Positions 19,915 to 30,221 of a DNA stretch of 64,000 nt are shown one piece after another. The stretch covers positions 23,705,934 to 23,769,933 of the forward strand of contig OX621252.1 of NCBI GenBank assembly GCA_951640165.1, given 5' to 3'. A program made the position numbers and the translations under genes. This stretch comes from Pseudoips prasinana. Its lineage: Eukaryota; Arthropoda; Insecta; Lepidoptera; Nolidae. The notes beneath the pieces were generated by a model, which was not told the DNA's origin, searched no databases, and worked only from the letters and a program-made list of their open reading frames with translations. Positions within the stretch are counted from its first letter, which is position 1; the number at the start of each line of letters is the position of its first letter.

Positions 19915-22804
19915 AGGCCCTACTCGACATGATAATAATCAAAGAACATGTGTACGACTCTTTCACCAAAATATTGCAGGGCTACTTAATAAACTTTCTT
20001 TGGTTGAAATATGTTTAAATGAATTTGCTAATACTTCTAAAGTCATTAATATATTGTGTTTTACCGAAACTTTTGTAAAAGCTAACAATGAAGTAAATAT
20101 ACATATAAATGATTTTACCTTGGCTAGCTCATATTGTAGAAGAATAGAAAATAGAGGAGGGGTGTGTATTTTGTTAAGATCATATCTCGAGTATAAGATA
20201 ATACATTTGTGCAAAGATTTGTCAGTAGATAAGGTTTTCGAATGTTGTGGAATTGAAGTTCCATTGTATCACTGCTTTATTATCTGTATTTATAGAACAC
20301 CGGACTCAAATGTTTCCTTGTTTTTCAACAAACTTGAAACGTTATTAAATAAATTATGTTTCAAAAGAAATAAAAACATTATATTAGTTGGTTATTTGAA
20401 TATTAATACAATCGCAAGTAATAAAAACTCCAGTATACTAAAGGACCTAATTAAGAGTTACAATCTTGTGTTGCACATAAATTCTCCAACTCGTAAGAAC
20501 ACATGCATCGACCACATAATAAGTAACATAACAGGGGCTTTAGGAGAGACTCATGAACTCCATCTCTCTGACCATAATACCGCACAAATGTTGACTTTCT
20601 TCACTACAACCGTATCTAGTCCTGATAAATCACATATTTTTAGGTATCAAATAAATTACAGTAAAGAATATATTAAAAAATTCAGAGAATGTCTACTAAG
20701 TTTAAAGTGGTGCGATATTTATGAGGAACAAAGTCCGAATAATGCCTTTAATAATTTTCATGATATCTTTTGCTTACTTTATAAACTCAACTTTCCGATA
20801 CAAAAACTAAAAATAAGTTTGCAAACAAAAAACTTGAGTTGGTTAACCAAAGGTATAAAAAAGTCATCCTTGATTAAAAGATATCTAAAATCTCAATACC
20901 ACAAATATAAAACCGACGGTATTAAACTGAAATATCAGAAATACGCAAAAACACTACGCAAATGCATTAACATATCTAGACAAAAATCAAACACTGAATA
21001 CATTTCGTCGGCAAAAAATAAATGTAGAGCGACATGGAATATAATAAAGAAATCGTCCAACTCTATATACTCGCAACTTATAAAAGTAATTAATATGAAA
21101 GATGAAACGATCAAGGAACCCGACCGCATAGTTAAAGAGTTTAACGAATACTTTGTCAGACTGACAAATAGTAATACAACTAATTCAGGAAATAGCACTC
21201 TAGGACATATAAATAGGCTAAATAATAGTATATTTTTGGAACCATGTTCCCCAACAGAAATTAGAAATATAATATTAAACTTAAAAAATACAAAAAGTGT
21301 GGGCTTTGACAACATAGCTACATCTATCATTAAGCAGTGTGCAGATATATTATCACCAATTTTGGCACATATAGTAAATGCAAGTTTTTGCTCAGGAGAA
21401 TATCCCGATCTCTTAAAATTAGCTGTTGTAAAACCTCTTCATAAAAAAGGTGACAAAAAAGAATTAGGTAATTATCGTCCAATAACCCTCGCAACGGTAT
21501 TCGCAAAAATTTTTGAAAAAGCTATTTATAAAAGAATTTATTCATTCTTAAATAAATACAATGTAATAGCCAAAGAACAACATGGGTTCCTAAGAAAAAA
21601 ATCTACGACACTAGCTTGTTTTACACTTATGAAAGCAATCACTGAAAATATTGATAAAAAGGTACCCGTTTCAGTGGTCTTTTTTGATATGAGCCGTGCA
21701 TTTGATTATGTAAAACATGATATATTGTTAAAAAAATGTGAAATTTATGGCTTGCGAGGAATAACTCTGGATTGGTTAAAGAGTTACTTAGAAAATAGAC
21801 AACAATGTGTCGAAATATCTAGTATTAATAATAACAATGAAGTTGAAAAACGTCAATCCTCATATAAATTTAATAACTCAGGAGTACCGCAGGGAAGCAT
21901 TTTAGGACCGTTGTTATTCTTGATATACATTAATGACTTGCCCAGAATAACGGAACATCAATGTATCATGTTTGCTGATGATGTCTCATTAATAATAACC
22001 AAAAATTCCTTAAAAAGGCACGAAGATGCTATTAATATTGCTATAAATAAAATATTAACATGGCTTGAAAATAATAACCTATCTGCTAACATTTCAAAAA
22101 CTAAATATATTAATTTTAGAAATTATAAAACTTTAAGAGAAAACTTGACAGTTAAAGGATATGACAGTGAAATAAAAGCAGTATATAACACGAAATTTTT
22201 AGGATTATTCTTAGACGAAAATTGTAATTGGAAATCTCATATCCAATATATTTGTGCCAAATTAAACAGTTTCACATTTGCATTGAGGAATCTGAGAAAT
22301 ACAGTTGGAACAAATGCTGCTCTTATGGCCTATCATGGTTACGTATCATCAATATTGAGATATGGGATTATCATTTGGGGGAATTCTACTGATATTAACA
22401 AAGCATTCATTGCACAAAAAAAATGTGTTAGAGCTGTTTTTGGGGCAGCACCTTTAGACTCTTGTAGACCACTATTTAGGGAACATAAACTGTTAACTTT
22501 AATAGGCCTTTATATTTTAGAAATAGGAACATTTGTTAAAAATCATTCGTCATTATTTGATAAAGCCAAAAATTCATTATATAAAATAGACAAATATTCC
22601 CGTGATGAAACCAAATTAATGATACCAAAGTGCAATACAGCGCTCCATAAAAAGAATAGTAGCATGATGGCAATCAAAGTATTCAATTCAATACCTAAAG
22701 AACTAAGAGAGTTACCCATAAGAGTTTTTCAAAAGAAACTTAAACGATGGCTATTGGACAAGTGCCCATATGAACTGAAAGAATTGTATGATTATAGTTA
22801 TTAA
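19889..22804 (+). CDS. LINE ORF2: endonuclease and reverse transcriptase
   Basis: 971 codons without interruption. An APE-type endonuclease occupies about residues 20-240: HQNIAGLLNK, FTETFVK (catalytic Glu) and SDHNT (catalytic His). The GDxN motif reads VGYLNIN, so its Asp is a Tyr at residue 169 (codon TAT at 20393). The reverse transcriptase has KPLHKKGDKKELGNYRPITL, QHGFLRKKST, FFDMSRAFD, GVPQGSILGPLLF and the active site FADD at 695-698. The C-terminal domain ends near KRWLLDKCPYELKEL. It starts at ATG 19889 in a different frame from ORF1, overlapping it; translation probably depends on reinitiation or frameshifting. The reverse transcriptase looks functional, the endonuclease does not. 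Confidence 0.9.
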   Translation: MITGFFECEGPTRHDNNQRTCVRLFHQNIAGLLNKLSLVEICLNEFANTSKVINILCFTETFVKANNEVNIHINDFTLASSYCRRIENRGGVCILLRSYLEYKIIHLCKDLSVDKVFECCGIEVPLYHCFIICIYRTPDSNVSLFFNKLETLLNKLCFKRNKNIILVGYLNINTIASNKNSSILKDLIKSYNLVLHINSPTRKNTCIDHIISNITGALGETHELHLSDHNTAQMLTFFTTTVSSPDKSHIFRYQINYSKEYIKKFRECLLSLKWCDIYEEQSPNNAFNNFHDIFCLLYKLNFPIQKLKISLQTKNLSWLTKGIKKSSLIKRYLKSQYHKYKTDGIKLKYQKYAKTLRKCINISRQKSNTEYISSAKNKCRATWNIIKKSSNSIYSQLIKVINMKDETIKEPDRIVKEFNEYFVRLTNSNTTNSGNSTLGHINRLNNSIFLEPCSPTEIRNIILNLKNTKSVGFDNIATSIIKQCADILSPILAHIVNASFCSGEYPDLLKLAVVKPLHKKGDKKELGNYRPITLATVFAKIFEKAIYKRIYSFLNKYNVIAKEQHGFLRKKSTTLACFTLMKAITENIDKKVPVSVVFFDMSRAFDYVKHDILLKKCEIYGLRGITLDWLKSYLENRQQCVEISSINNNNEVEKRQSSYKFNNSGVPQGSILGPLLFLIYINDLPRITEHQCIMFADDVSLIITKNSLKRHEDAINIAINKILTWLENNNLSANISKTKYINFRNYKTLRENLTVKGYDSEIKAVYNTKFLGLFLDENCNWKSHIQYICAKLNSFTFALRNLRNTVGTNAALMAYHGYVSSILRYGIIIWGNSTDINKAFIAQKKCVRAVFGAAPLDSCRPLFREHKLLTLIGLYILEIGTFVKNHSSLFDKAKNSLYKIDKYSRDETKLMIPKCNTALHKKNSSMMAIKVFNSIPKELRELPIRVFQKKLKRWLLDKCPYELKELYDYSY

Positions 22805-24044
22805 GACAACAATTAATGATATTTCTGTATTAGTATATATGACATCCAGTTTATGAATTGTATAATCAAAATTAATTTTATACTTACCTACTACTTTAAT
22901 TTCTGACATTCACTCAATAAATTATTAATTATATATGACTTATAAATTGGATAATGTTGTTTTATAAACCGAATGAATTTATAGTGTAAATAGCGTTTAT
23001 TATTATTTGTGTATAATATTCTGTTTATGTAATATTTACATGCCGTGCTAACGGCGAAGCATGCTGTCCATTCTATTTATAAACATCCTGTAAACCATGT
23101 TTCGACGTAAATAAATAAATTATTATTATTATTATACAACGTGTAACAGAAAGAGTGAACGTAACTTAAGGGGCATATATGGTCTCCTTAAGCCTACCTA
23201 TACACAAAATCTCATACCGAAATACCATCATTTTAATCTTGATCGTAAAATAATATACCATTCAATATATCGACAAGTATTTTTATCGATATAACGAACA
23301 TCCGTACTAACACAGCACAGCTGATTCTGATTTACGCTAGAAATTGTTTGACAAACCTCTGTGTTTCTATGCACGCCTTGTAGTTTGATTCCGATTGCAC
23401 TCACTACACATATTTTGTTTTATTTTCGAGTTATGTTTTTATTTATAGCACTGCTGAATAGCTATTGGATACTTTACGTCGTATAAGTACGTGATACACA
23501 AACACATTACGAGAATCTTTTTATAGTTTAACTTCTAGTTGAAATTGTTTTCAGTACTGATGGAAGAATTTCATTATTTCACGTTCACTATAATCTGCAC
23601 CGACACCGAAAGCTTAACTCTAAGACTTGCCAACTAACACGAGTCTCTCTCATGTACAACATATTCATAGAATCATAAAGCTTTCATGTTTCTTAGTTAT
23701 AAAGAGGCGTGGCCTCCATCGCGACACTGTACCCTTCACGACATAGGTTCCTCGTAATTTAACAGTCTTAAATTCTGTGACCTATGAATCCTCATCATCA
23801 CAAAGTGCACTTCTGAGGCTATTCTTTCATAGATGAATGCACGAAATTTTCAAAATTATTACGATCACTAAACGACATAGTTAAGGATTTCGCGGAACAC
23901 TTTACTCATTACTAAACGACATTTTAGACGATTTAGTAACTAAACACGACCTAAATCGACAGCAGTTTACGAACAACTGATGATATTAATATTTTTATTA
24001 AATAAATGAAATTGCACAATATTTGATGAATTTGGCGGCTTTCT

Positions 24045-24280
24045 TCGAACGCGGCCCCTTTGGCGGCGTCTTTGAGTCCACTCAAAAGAGCCGCCTAGGT
24101 ATCGACGACGCGCGCGGCTCGCTTTCATGAATATTAAATGATATTTAACCGTTTATTATTTACCTACATCAACTCTTTGATTTTGCCGCCATATTAGTGT
24201 AACTTTGGATATAATCAGGACGGAATTTGAAATGTCCCCTACTGTTCATATGAGCCTAGTACATTGTTCATATTTTTTTA
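24045..24280 (+). repeat. Direct duplication, copy 1
   Basis: Resembles 24715-24945. Shared: GCTTTCATGAATATTAAA/GCTTTGATGAATATTAAA, TTATTATTTACCTACATCAA and CATATGAGCCTAGTACATT. Both copies begin with a GC-rich hairpin-like stretch around CTTTGAGTC. Confidence 0.8.
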
Positions 24281-24323
24281 TTTGTATGTATTGTATGAAT
24301 GATTAATATGTCGTTACAGGGAA

Positions 24324-24362
24324 CCTTTAAAATTTAGAGTGTATCACTCTAAATTTTAAAGG
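24324..24362. repeat. Perfect hairpin, 18-bp arms, 3-nt loop
   Basis: CCTTTAAAATTTAGAGTG, loop TAT, CACTCTAAATTTTAAAGG. It abuts the SINE C copy. The half sequence CCTTTAAAATTAGAG recurs once at about 25217. Confidence 0.9.
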
Positions 24363-24690
24363 TGGAATTGAAAGTGCCCCTGCACTTTCTATTCCATCAC
24401 TCTCATGATCCGATGGGACGACTAGCGATACGACCGGAAAGAGGTCAGGCACAGGAACGACGGCTTTACGTGCTCTCCGAGGCATGGGGGTGTAATATCG
24501 TCAACTCCCAGACTTCGGGCTGATACTGAGAAATTTCTTCTTACGGAAAAATCCCATAATCACTTTTTGGCCCGACCCGGGAATTGAACCCAGGACTTCA
24601 TTATTCCCATAATCACTTTTTGGCCCGACCCGGGATTTGAACCCAGGACTTTATTATCTGCAGCTGAACACGCTACCGCTAGACCAATGA
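24363..24690 (-). mobile_element. SINE family C with a duplicated head piece
   Basis: Reverse SINE C (CTTTCTATTCCATCACTCTC; ACGACCGGAAAGAGGTCAGG; GCTTTACGTGCTCTCCGAGG). The segment CCCATAATCACTTTTTGGCC with the B box occurs at 24553 and again at 24606, a 53-bp duplication of the head. Confidence 0.85.
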
Positions 24691-24714
24691 GTTATACACG
24701 AACACATTCAAATG

Positions 24715-24945
24715 GCGCGGAGCGCGGGGGCGGCATCTTTGAGTCTTTCAAAGATGCCGCCACGCGCGGGGCCCGCTTTGATGAATATTAAAAAATATTT
24801 AACCATTTATTATTTACCTACATCAATCCTTTGTATTCGCCGCCGTATTGGAGTTCTTTGCGACAAAATCAGGACGGAATTCGAAATGTTCCCTAATGTT
24901 CATATGAGCCTAGTACATTATTCATATTTTTTCGTAATTTATCAG
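24715..24945 (+). repeat. Direct duplication, copy 2
   Basis: Second copy of 24045-24280. It opens with GCATCTTTGAGTCTTTCAAA, then GATGCCGCC, which can fold into a hairpin. The 24946-25510 remainder of the TIR element is AT-rich and unassigned. Confidence 0.8.
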
Positions 24946-25555
24946 TAGTCGTACCGCGTGTGTTTATCTGGTTAGTTTGTATAGTTTGTATTAACAATTA
25001 AGTACCTATTCGTTTCCGGCCAGATTAAATTCACATACTGAAAGAAAAATTTAATATTCTTACTATTTAACACACAAAAAAATATCTGCAGTTACATAGT
25101 CAATTAAATTATTTATTTCTCCTAGATCCAACATCTTGCGGAATATCAATTTAAATTAAATTAAGTGATTTTTCCTAGTTATCAAATTTGTATGAATGAT
25201 TAAAATGTCGTTACACCTTTAAAATTAGAGCAAAAATTCAGTTAAAGATTTGATTGAATCTTAAAATAAACACGTGTAATAAATTATGTGACTGTACAGA
25301 ACCACACGTTTTATTTACAGTCTAAATAGTAGGTACCTAAAGAGTTCGCGGTAAGGTTCATTACCCTTGCGGCTGAGTTTTTAGTGTTGTTCATAATGTC
25401 GGTAATCTTACTTGTTAATTTAGGTTGTCGATAGAAAAATAAATTACTAGTTGAATAAAAAATGATTATTTCTGTTTGAAGTTTCGTCCATAGGTAGCCG
25501 TCCTGATACCCTATAACCCCCTTAAGTTACGTTCACACTTTCTGTTACACGTTGT

Positions 25556-25812
25556 ATACATTAAATATTTTTAAAGGATACTTGAGGCGTGATGTATAGT
25601 CGATATCGAAGTCAAAAATATAGTTTTGTCTGTTTGTCTGTATGTATGTCCGGGCTAAACTCAAAAAGTACTGCATGGATTTACTTGAAATTTTGCATGA
25701 ATATTACTAAGAGGTAGGGTCAGCATATTATCACGCTATCACCTATGGGAGAGGATCTGTGATAATTTATAAAGATTAGCGCGGGTAAAATCGCGGGGCA
25801 CGTTAAGTTTAA
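25556..25812 (+). mobile_element. Helitron H1, 5'-truncated
   Basis: Body as in the full copy at 26124 (AGGATACTTGAGGCGTGATG; CAAAAAGTACTGCATGGATT). The 3' end GCGGGTAAAATCGCGGGGCA is followed by CGTTAAGT, so the CTAG terminus is lost. The first ~45 bp are missing. It starts exactly at the end of the TIR element. Confidence 0.8.
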
Positions 25813-25829
25813 AAAAAATCCGAGCCGAC

Positions 25830-26060
25830 ACGGGACGCCTGGCAGAAACATCGACATTATTTTGTAAAAGTAATATGCAGAAAAGAACATATTGTGATAG
25901 GAACTAAATATGTCATAATGATAAAATAAAAAGTCGATTGCGCATGGCGGCGCGTCGCCACACCGTACACACTACTGTCGTATAGCGTGGCGACGCGTCG
26001 CCACGGTATGCGTCGCCACGCCAGAAATCTGTTTTACGTGCGGCTATAGATGTTTCACAT
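25830..26060 (+). repeat. Repeat M, unoccupied copy
   Basis: Contains GGACGCCTGGCAGAAACATC, TTTTGTAAAAGTAATATGCA, GAAAAGAACATATTGTGATA and GC-rich GCGTGGCGACGCGTCGCCAC. It is the reverse complement of the sequences flanking gypsy element 2 (42905-43055 and 47109-47190), here without the insertion. GTGGCGACGCGTCGCCAC (25987-26004) is an 18-bp perfect palindrome. The class is unknown. Confidence 0.75.
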
Positions 26061-26123
26061 CAAAAAAAAAGTTTCTGAATTCCCGCCCAATCCATGTCCT
26101 TGTGCCGTGTGGTTTCGGGCTCA

Positions 26124-26434
26124 TCTATACATATAATAAAATCGTAGGAAAGTCAAAACTGTACATTGAATATTATTTAAAAAGGATAATTGGGGTGTGA
26201 TCTAAAATAGATATCAAAATCAAAAATATAGTTTTTAGAATTTTTGTCTGTGTGTCTGTTTGTCTGTATGTATGTCCGGGCTAAACTCAAAAAGTACTGC
26301 ATGGATTTACTTCAAATTTTGCATGAATATTACTAAGAAGTCGGGTCAACATATAGGCTACATATTATCACGCTATCACCTACGAGGGAGGCCAGCTATG
26401 ATAATTTATAAAATTTACCGCGGGGCACAGCTAG
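26124..26434 (+). mobile_element. Non-autonomous Helitron, family H1
   Basis: A|TCTATACATATAATAAAATC at the left end and CCGCGGGGCACAGCTAG|T at the right. The 3' hairpin is partly lost (ACGCGGGTAAAA is reduced). Intact body with GTCTGTATGTATGTCCGGGC. Confidence 0.9.
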
Positions 26435-26439
26435 TAAAG

Positions 26440-26640
26440 AATAAAAGGGCTAACACAATACCATCTCGTGGGCGTCGTAAAAGGCAACTAAGGGATAGAC
26501 CATGGGATCCGGCAGCAGCGCCCCCTGTGTATTAGCTGCCACCAAAATGTGGCCAATTTACATCCCAAGACTACGCCAAACCTATCGGGGGAGACCTATG
26601 TCCAGCCGTGGACAATATCAGGCTGATGATGTGAAGATAT
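26440..26640 (+). mobile_element. SINE family E relative
   Basis: CATCTCGTGGGCGTCGTAAA, AGGCAACTAAGGGATAGACC and a 3' end CCTATGTCCAGCCGTGGACA followed by GGCTGATGATG. The end matches the RTE/SINE E 3' type. Confidence 0.6.
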
Positions 26641-26664
26641 TCATGTCACAATGCGCGTTTCTAA

Positions 26665-28657
26665 TCCAAACTAATATTATAAATGCGAAAGTAACTCTGT
26701 CTGTCTGTCTGTCTTTGCTTCACGCCTAAACTACTGAACCGATTTGTGTGAAATTTGGTACAGACATAGTTTGGAACTTGAGAAAGGACATAGGATAGTT
26801 TTTATTACAAAAATAAAATAAAAAATAAAATTTATTCCGGACATACAGCGCCATCTATTGGTCAAGAGTCGGCATCAATTCAGTACTGAAAATTCATCGG
26901 AAAAATGTAAATAAATAGTAAAAAGGTATGATAATATAATACAACTTTTAGTACAAAGAAAATGCTCTAACGGAGTATAGATAATTCTATTAGTACTATA
27001 TTATGTCGAGTTGGTGATCGCGCAATGGTGTCGATCGTTACACGAGTTCGATTCATGTTATTGTTTTAATTCATCGGAAAAAAGTTAATAAATAGTAAAA
27101 AGGTATGAAAAAAATAATATCAATATAATAACACTTTTAGTACAAAGAAAATGCCCGAACGGAGTATAGATAAATAATCCGAGTTGTCACTATGCTCGAT
27201 AGATGGCGTTGGGAGGAAATGCCAGTTTGTAACATAAGTAAAAGTAGTGAGCGTGGAAGAATGTTGCAACAATGTAAACTGCTGGTTTGGGATGAATGTA
27301 CAATGTCCCATAAAAGAGCAATCCAAGCACTTCGTCGCACGATGAAAGACATAAAAAACAATCAAGGTATTATGGGAGGAATGGTGGTTCTATTGGCCGG
27401 TGACTTCAGTCAGACCCCGCCGGTTATAGCAAGGGGCACACCGGCAGATGAAATCAATGCCTGTTTAAAAGCATCTGTGCTATGGACACATGTGCAATAG
27501 GTTTCACTGTCGACGAATATGCGAGTATTACTCCATAATGATTGTCAAGCCGGCTGCTCTTCTGAAGATCGGCGAGGATCGTATGCCTACCGACTCCGAG
27601 AGTATGATCACGCTGAGCAGCGAATGATGCCAAATTGTGTATAGCACATACAATTTAAAAAATAGTGTCTATCCGGATTTACGCGCTAATATCGAAAATC
27701 GGGAATGGTTATGCGAAAGGGCGATATTGGCGCCAACAAATGAAATAGTAGGCCGGATAAATGACCAAATTATGTCTGACGTAGAGGGAGATGTCATCGA
27801 GTATCTATCAGTAGATAACGTCGTGGATACTGAGCAAGTGACATCTTACCCAACAGAATTTCTCAACTCCTTAGAGTTATCAGGAGTGCCTTCTAACAAG
27901 TTGAGGCTGAAAGTTGGAGTTCCTGTGATGCTTATGAGAAACCTAGATCCACCAAGGCTATGTAACGGCACACGGTTACAAGTAACCTATTTAGGACGGA
28001 ATGTCGTTAAAGCCGTTATTATGACTGGAATGGCAAAAGGCGAAACTGTAATTATTCCCCGCATTCCCATCATTCCAACTGATTTGCCATTCCAATTCAA
28101 AACAGTTTAGTTTCCACTGAAAACTGCGTTTGCAATGACCATATATAAAGCCCAAGGGCACACACTTAAAGTTGCGGGGGTACATCTTGAAAAAGCCTGT
28201 TTCTCCCATGGACAACTCTACGTTGCGTGCTCAAGAGTCAAAACCACAAGACCTATATATTTTTGCAAAGGATGGCAAAACTAAAAACGTGGTATACAGA
28301 AATGTCTTGGTGTAAGAAACTTTAATAATCTTTAAAGCCTAAAATAATAGAAAATTTGTCAAGGGAGAAACAGTATTTTTTTCTGAAATGGCAAATCAAA
28401 ATAATATTTTGAAAATAAGGGAAAAATAACATCTTCGCCTTTTTCGATCGGCAATAACGGCTTTAATGCCCTAAGTGAGTATACATATCTTCAAAACAAA
28501 CGCAGAGCTCATTATGTTGATTTTTGAAGAGTTCCCTAGAATATCTTCCACATTTCATTTTTGAAGAGATCCCGCGAGATCGGGAACTATGTGGGTAAAA
28601 CCAAAAATCTGCTGGAAGACACTATTCCACGCGAACGAAGTCGCGGGCAAAAGCTGT
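26665..28657 (+). mobile_element. Decayed autonomous Helitron
   Basis: The 5' end A|TCCAAACTAATATTATAAAT is followed by GTAACTCTGTCTGTCTGTCT. The 3' end has CGCGAACGAAGTCGCGGGCA and AAAGCTGTT, where CTAGT is expected. Total length is about 2.0 kb, far shorter than an intact RepHel Helitron. The Rep part and the N-terminal part of the helicase are missing. A duplication of about 100 bp (26891-26987 and 27068-27175, AAATAGTAAAAAGGTATGA) lies in the leader. Confidence 0.75.
27196..28317 (+). pseudogene. Helitron helicase (PIF1-like) pseudogene
   Basis: Motifs in order: a Walker B-like LLVWDECTMSHKRA, GGMVVLLAGDFSQTPPV (helicase motif III type), ADEINACLKASVLW, then after damaged sequence WLCERAILAPTNEIV, YPTEFLNSLELSGVPSNKL, LRNLDPPRLCNGTRL-like (here MRNLDPPRLCNGTRL), AFAMTIYKAQGHTL and GQLYVACSRV (motif VI). 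Stops and frame changes occur around 27500, 27640 and 28110. Walker A is absent. This is the helicase half of a RepHel protein and cannot be functional. Confidence 0.85.
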
Positions 28658-28689
28658 TACATAATTTTTCATTAGGTTTCACAATTTTC

Positions 28690-28920
28690 TCTCTTAATTT
28701 CCTAGACTAGTCTATTTCTATTTACTATTTCTTTCTTAAGTTGCTACACCCCTATCACTCATTTAATTATTCTTCTTGCTGATCTTGTCCATCCAAAGGT
28801 TGTCTGGAAGAGATCGCAGTTAGCGATAAGACCGCCCATTGTACTAGATTTATTACAACTTTATATGTAAATCTTGGTGTACAATAAAGAGTATTTGTAT
28901 TGTATTGTATTGTATAAGGT
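28690..28920 (+). mobile_element. LINE 3' tail, TGTAT-type end
   Basis: TGTCTGGAAGAGATCGCAGT, TAGCGATAAGACCGCCCATT and TGGTGTACAATAAAGAGT followed by TTGTATTGTATTGTATTGTA. Same family as 57888 and 4867, in forward orientation. Confidence 0.7.
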
Positions 28921-29097
28921 CATTTTTAATTGCCGGTTGGTAAATGCTTGCCTTTAACGCCGCAGGTCGTGGGTTCGATTCCCACCCAGGATAGATATTT
29001 GTGTCTGTTTGTCGTGAGTCTGGGTGTAATTATCTAAAGTATGTATTTATAAAAGAAAACTAGTATATGTAATATACCAGTTATCTGGTTTCCATAG
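28921..29097 (+). mobile_element. SINE family A
   Basis: Head GGTTGGTAAATGCTTGCCTT, B box GGGTTCGATTCCCACCC, linker TGTCGTGAGTCTGGGTGTAA. It stops at CTGGTTTCCATAG, where the next copy starts. Confidence 0.88.
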
Positions 29098-29100
29098 TTG

Positions 29101-29355
29101 ACGAGCCTGTTGGCGTGGTTGGTAGATACACTGCCTTTCACGCCGCAGGTCGTGGGTTCGATTCCCACCCGGGACAAATATTTGAGTGCACGAACATGTC
29201 TGTTTGTCCTGAGTCTGAGTGTAAATTATCTTTATAAGTATGTATTTACAAAAGAAAAATAGTATATGTAGTATATCAGTTATCTGGTTTCCATAGTACA
29301 AGCTCTGCTTAGTTTGGTATCAGATGGCCGTGTGTGAATAATGACCCAGGATATT
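29101..29355 (+). mobile_element. SINE family A, full length
   Basis: Best full-length copy: CCTGTTGGCGTGGTTGGTAG, B box GGGTTCGATTCCCACCCGGG, TGTCTGTTTGTCCTGAGTCT, CTGGTTTCCATAGTACAAGC and GATGGCCGTGTGTGAATAAT. Behind it (29360-29450) is a fragment of a related SINE tail (GATCAGATGACCGTGTATGA). Confidence 0.9.
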
Positions 29356-29603
29356 TATTTATAGGATATTTATAGTTCAGGCCCTACTTAGTTTGAAGAT
29401 CAGATGACCGTGTATGAAAAAGGTCCCAATGTTTTTTAATAGGATATAAGAATTTAATAAAAATATATACCTAAGTATGACGAAACAGACCGCACGGACG
29501 GACTAATTCAAAATATCTTTGTTGCTTTCATTATTGTATTAACCTATGTTTATGTATTGCATTGTGAGCTTGACAAGTACAAGTGTATGTAAATACCAAG
29601 TTT

Positions 29604-29806
29604 TTTCTTTTAAAAAAGACAACGCCCGCATTAAGGAATCTAATCCCTGTGTCGCGGGGTACTTTACAAACATATAATAGACGGACACAAATTACATCCA
29701 GACGCAAAACAACTATTTATGGGCCACACAAATAGTTGTACGGTGCAGGACTCGAACCTTCGACAGGCAGAGGCGAGCCGACCGTCTTAGCCGCTGCGCG
29801 TGTGCA
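29604..29806 (-). mobile_element. SINE family B
   Basis: Reverse copy: AACGCCCGCATTAAGGAATC, CCCTGTGTCGCGGGGTACTT, CATATAATAGACGGACACAA and a head ending at TAGCCGCTGCGCGTGTGCAG. Head box positions are mutated (TCGAACCTTCGACAGG). Confidence 0.85.
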
Positions 29807-30221
29807 GTCATGTGAGTGCTGAATAAATTTCATTATTTCATTTCATTATTGTTTCTCTCAGTCAAACGGGGAATATGCACCTCCATTTTCGACCCCCGTC
29901 TTTGTCTCGTGATCACACTGGTCATCAACTCGTAACTAAGTCAATTTGTCGAACGGCACTATCTTGTTATACCCTAAGTTTGTACACTAAGTTCGAACTA
30001 ACTGTCGGGAAATTGCTGTCAGATTTACCAGTTAGTGGCAACTACTTAGGAGGGCGATGCCTAAGTTGAAATCGACTAATTTGTCTCTAGTTTCTAAGTC
30101 TATCTTACAAAGCTGTAATAGTGTGGTCTATTATTAGATTAGTTTCAAAGTAAGTTTTGTTTACACTGGCTATTGTTAATCAGAATCGGAAATTCTTATT
30201 GCACTTAGGAACACAAAGTAG
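29807..30221. other. No recognised feature
   Basis: Unassigned stretch between SINE B and the tandem array. One 64-codon frame (29875-30069) shows no homology. Confidence 0.4.

Larger units (their letters stand above)
19116..23132 (+). mobile_element. CR1/Jockey-superfamily LINE
   Basis: It contains a short ORF1, a long intact ORF2 and a 3' UTR (22805-23110) with GCCGTGCTAACGGCGAAGCA, ending in a TTA-repeat tail at about 23113-23132. The 5' end is not defined: it lies between the Helitron end at 19115 and the first ATG at 19192, and ORF1 is shorter than usual, so the copy is probably 5'-truncated. It is the best preserved autonomous-type element in the window. Confidence 0.85.
23137..25554. 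mobile_element. 2.4-kb element with terminal inverted repeats
   Basis: The left end CAACGTGTAACAGAAAGAGT continues GAACGTAACTTAAGGGG. The right end is its reverse complement (GTTACGTTCACACTTTCTG, TTACACGTTG) with one mismatch over about 40 bp; weaker similarity goes on inward. Both sides carry TATA (23133-23136; 25555-25558), a possible 4-bp TATA or 2-bp TA target duplication. No transposase frame is visible. Inside are a SINE C copy, a 230-bp direct duplication and a perfect hairpin. Confidence 0.75.
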
